Of a stretch of 5,790 bases of DNA, positions 5,226 to 5,790 are shown piece by piece. The DNA comes from Thermoplasmata archaeon (GTDB lineage: Archaea > Thermoplasmatota > Thermoplasmata > Lutacidiplasmatales > UBA184), in assembly GCA_030039995.1 (NCBI GenBank), contig JASHUL010000006.1, positions 1-5,790 on the forward strand, given 5' to 3'. Under the pieces are notes generated by a model. The model worked only from the letters and a program-made list of their open reading frames with translations. It was not told the DNA's origin and searched no databases. The translations under genes were made by a program, and so were the position numbers. Numbering within the stretch: position 1 is the stretch's first letter; each line of letters begins with the position of its first letter.

Positions 5226-5276
5226 GTTAAACAATCCTGACACAATAACTTAATAGTCGTTTTATTCTGTTAAACC
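5226..5276 (+). promoter_or_regulatory. AT-rich promoter island for the ribbon-helix-helix gene, with a repeated GTTAAAC element
   Basis: This is the most AT-rich stretch in the window. It holds two copies of GTTAAAC (5226-5232 and 5269-5275), the run AATAACTTAATAG (5244-5256) and TTTTATT (5260-5266). TTTTATT is centred 27 bases before GTG 5290, whereas the conserved coding frame appears to start at GTG 5324. A TATA box within 5260-5275 would therefore give a leader of about 25-34 bases for GTG 5324. The repeats flanking the box could be operators for the encoded DNA-binding protein, since such regulators commonly control themselves. That is inference. Confidence 0.5.
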
Positions 5277-5323
5277 GCGTGCGAACCGCGTGAGCCGACC
5301 CTCCCGCGTCTCGATTTCTCGGA

Positions 5324-5677
5324 GTGCGACTCACTCTCGAGGAAGAGGCGCTCCTCGAACGGTTCCGAGTGACGAACGAGCTTCCGAACCGTTCGGAAGC
5401 GGTGCGGGCGCTCGTGCGCGGGGCGGCGGATGCCCGACCCGCGGACGTCTCGGTGCCGGCGACGCTCCGCAACGAGCTCGAGGAGCTCGTCGAGGACGGC
5501 TACGCCCGAGACCTCGACAGCGCGGTGACGCTCGTCGTGACGCTCGGGCTCGGAGAGGTCGGTCGGATCCACGCCGAACGGCTCGCCGCGCTGCGCGATC
5601 ACGCGCGAAGCTCGGCCGGTCGGCGCGAAGGTCGGCGTCGAGCGGATCGCGAGGGACGGGGACTCCTCGGTCGCTAG
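5324..5677 (+). CDS. Putative tandem ribbon-helix-helix (CopG/Arc-like) DNA-binding regulator
   Basis: The 117-residue product starts with a short strand and two helices that match a ribbon-helix-helix domain: RLTLEEEALLERF (2-14), then PNRSEAVRALVRG (21-33), whose RSEAVR is the typical start of the second helix. A second similar unit follows: DVSVPATLRNELEELVEDG (41-59), then RDLDSAVTLVVTLGLGEV (62-79). Two domains in one chain would form the intertwined DNA-binding unit that usually needs a dimer. The last 25 residues are Arg-rich and probably disordered. GTG 5324 is the only usual start codon after the in-frame TGA at 5291-5293, but it cuts into the first strand and overlaps the only GGAG. 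GTG 5290, in another frame, fits the promoter spacing better, and a one-base indel would join the two into an intact N-terminus. Likely a transcription factor, perhaps self-regulated through the AT-rich island upstream. The target is unknown. Confidence 0.7.
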   Translation: MRLTLEEEALLERFRVTNELPNRSEAVRALVRGAADARPADVSVPATLRNELEELVEDGYARDLDSAVTLVVTLGLGEVGRIHAERLAALRDHARSSAGRREGRRRADREGRGLLGR

Positions 5678-5704
5678 GTCCCCACCACGGGGTTGGGTTG
5701 CAAC

Positions 5705-5790
5705 ATGGAGACGATCGGAAAGGCGTGGAGTGCGCGGAGCGGGTTCATCTGCCGACTGTGCCGTCAGGACGCCAAGCATAATGAGGTGCT
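5705..5790 (+). CDS. N-terminal fragment of a CxxC-containing protein (runs off the window)
   Basis: The frame from ATG 5705 is open to the window edge, giving 28 residues that include FICRLCRQDAKH (14-25). The CxxC at residues 16 and 19 with a nearby His suggests the first half of a zinc-binding knuckle, but the rest is unseen and no family can be named. The ATG lies 27 bases after the stop of the ribbon-helix-helix gene, so the two may share a transcript. I see no convincing TATA box or ribosome binding site in the gap. A chance open frame of this length in GC-rich DNA cannot be excluded. Confidence 0.4.
   Translation, partial: METIGKAWSARSGFICRLCRQDAKHNEV

Noticed and set aside
5017..5781. 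Frames around the ribbon-helix-helix gene (minus 5017-5217, 5227-5472 and 5270-5779; plus 5290-5781)
   Set aside because: Low-complexity shadow sequence. The first codons of the 5290 frame may still matter as the original N-terminus of the regulator and are reported as a finding.
1..5790. CRISPR array, tRNA or rRNA genes, insertion sequences or transposase
   Set aside because: I saw no regularly spaced repeats, no cloverleaf-type sequence, no conserved rRNA segment and no transposase motif on reading through; small non-coding RNAs cannot be excluded by eye.

Overview
This GC-rich window most likely comes from an archaeon. Several genes lack a bacterial -10/-35 arrangement and instead have a single AT-rich box centred about 27-30 bases before the start codon, in otherwise GC-rich DNA. 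This is the geometry of a TATA box driving leaderless or nearly leaderless mRNA, and GTG starts are common. High GC, small secreted or membrane proteins and leaderless promoters would suit an uncultured Thermoplasmatota-like lineage. That placement is inference; no ribosomal or marker gene is present.

Left part (1-3313), all on the minus strand. A protein with squalene-cyclase/prenyltransferase-type repeats (3313 to 2339) is followed by two polytopic membrane proteins. The first (2164 to 1232) and second (1130 to beyond position 1) are clearly diverged tandem paralogues. They share an NEFLM-W motif, a VTS-WF-F-MA-EM motif, an L-VQ-AIMV--P motif and a GLM--G--VW motif. The second continues into a further unit that the first lacks. 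I cannot name this membrane family.

Middle (3314-4327). A small secreted or anchored beta-rich protein (3900 to 3487) and a small multi-helix membrane protein (4004 to 4327) diverge from a roughly 100-base gap. That gap carries one TATA-like box for each gene, the plus-strand one being the clearest promoter in the window.

Right part (4328-5790), plus strand. A stretch rich in inverted repeats precedes a confident dihydrofolate-reductase-fold (RibD C-terminal/YyaP-like) reductase (4494-5060). Next come a GC-rich hairpin, an AT-rich promoter island, a protein that looks like two ribbon-helix-helix DNA-binding domains in tandem (5324-5677), and the first 28 codons of a CxxC-containing gene that runs off the right edge.

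The genes do not assemble into one known pathway. The most interesting items are the duplicated membrane family with repeated Glu-Met helix motifs next to a cyclase-like repeat protein, and the start of the ribbon-helix-helix gene. There the TATA spacing points to a GTG in a different frame from the conserved domain, which suggests a one-base frameshift or an unusual start.
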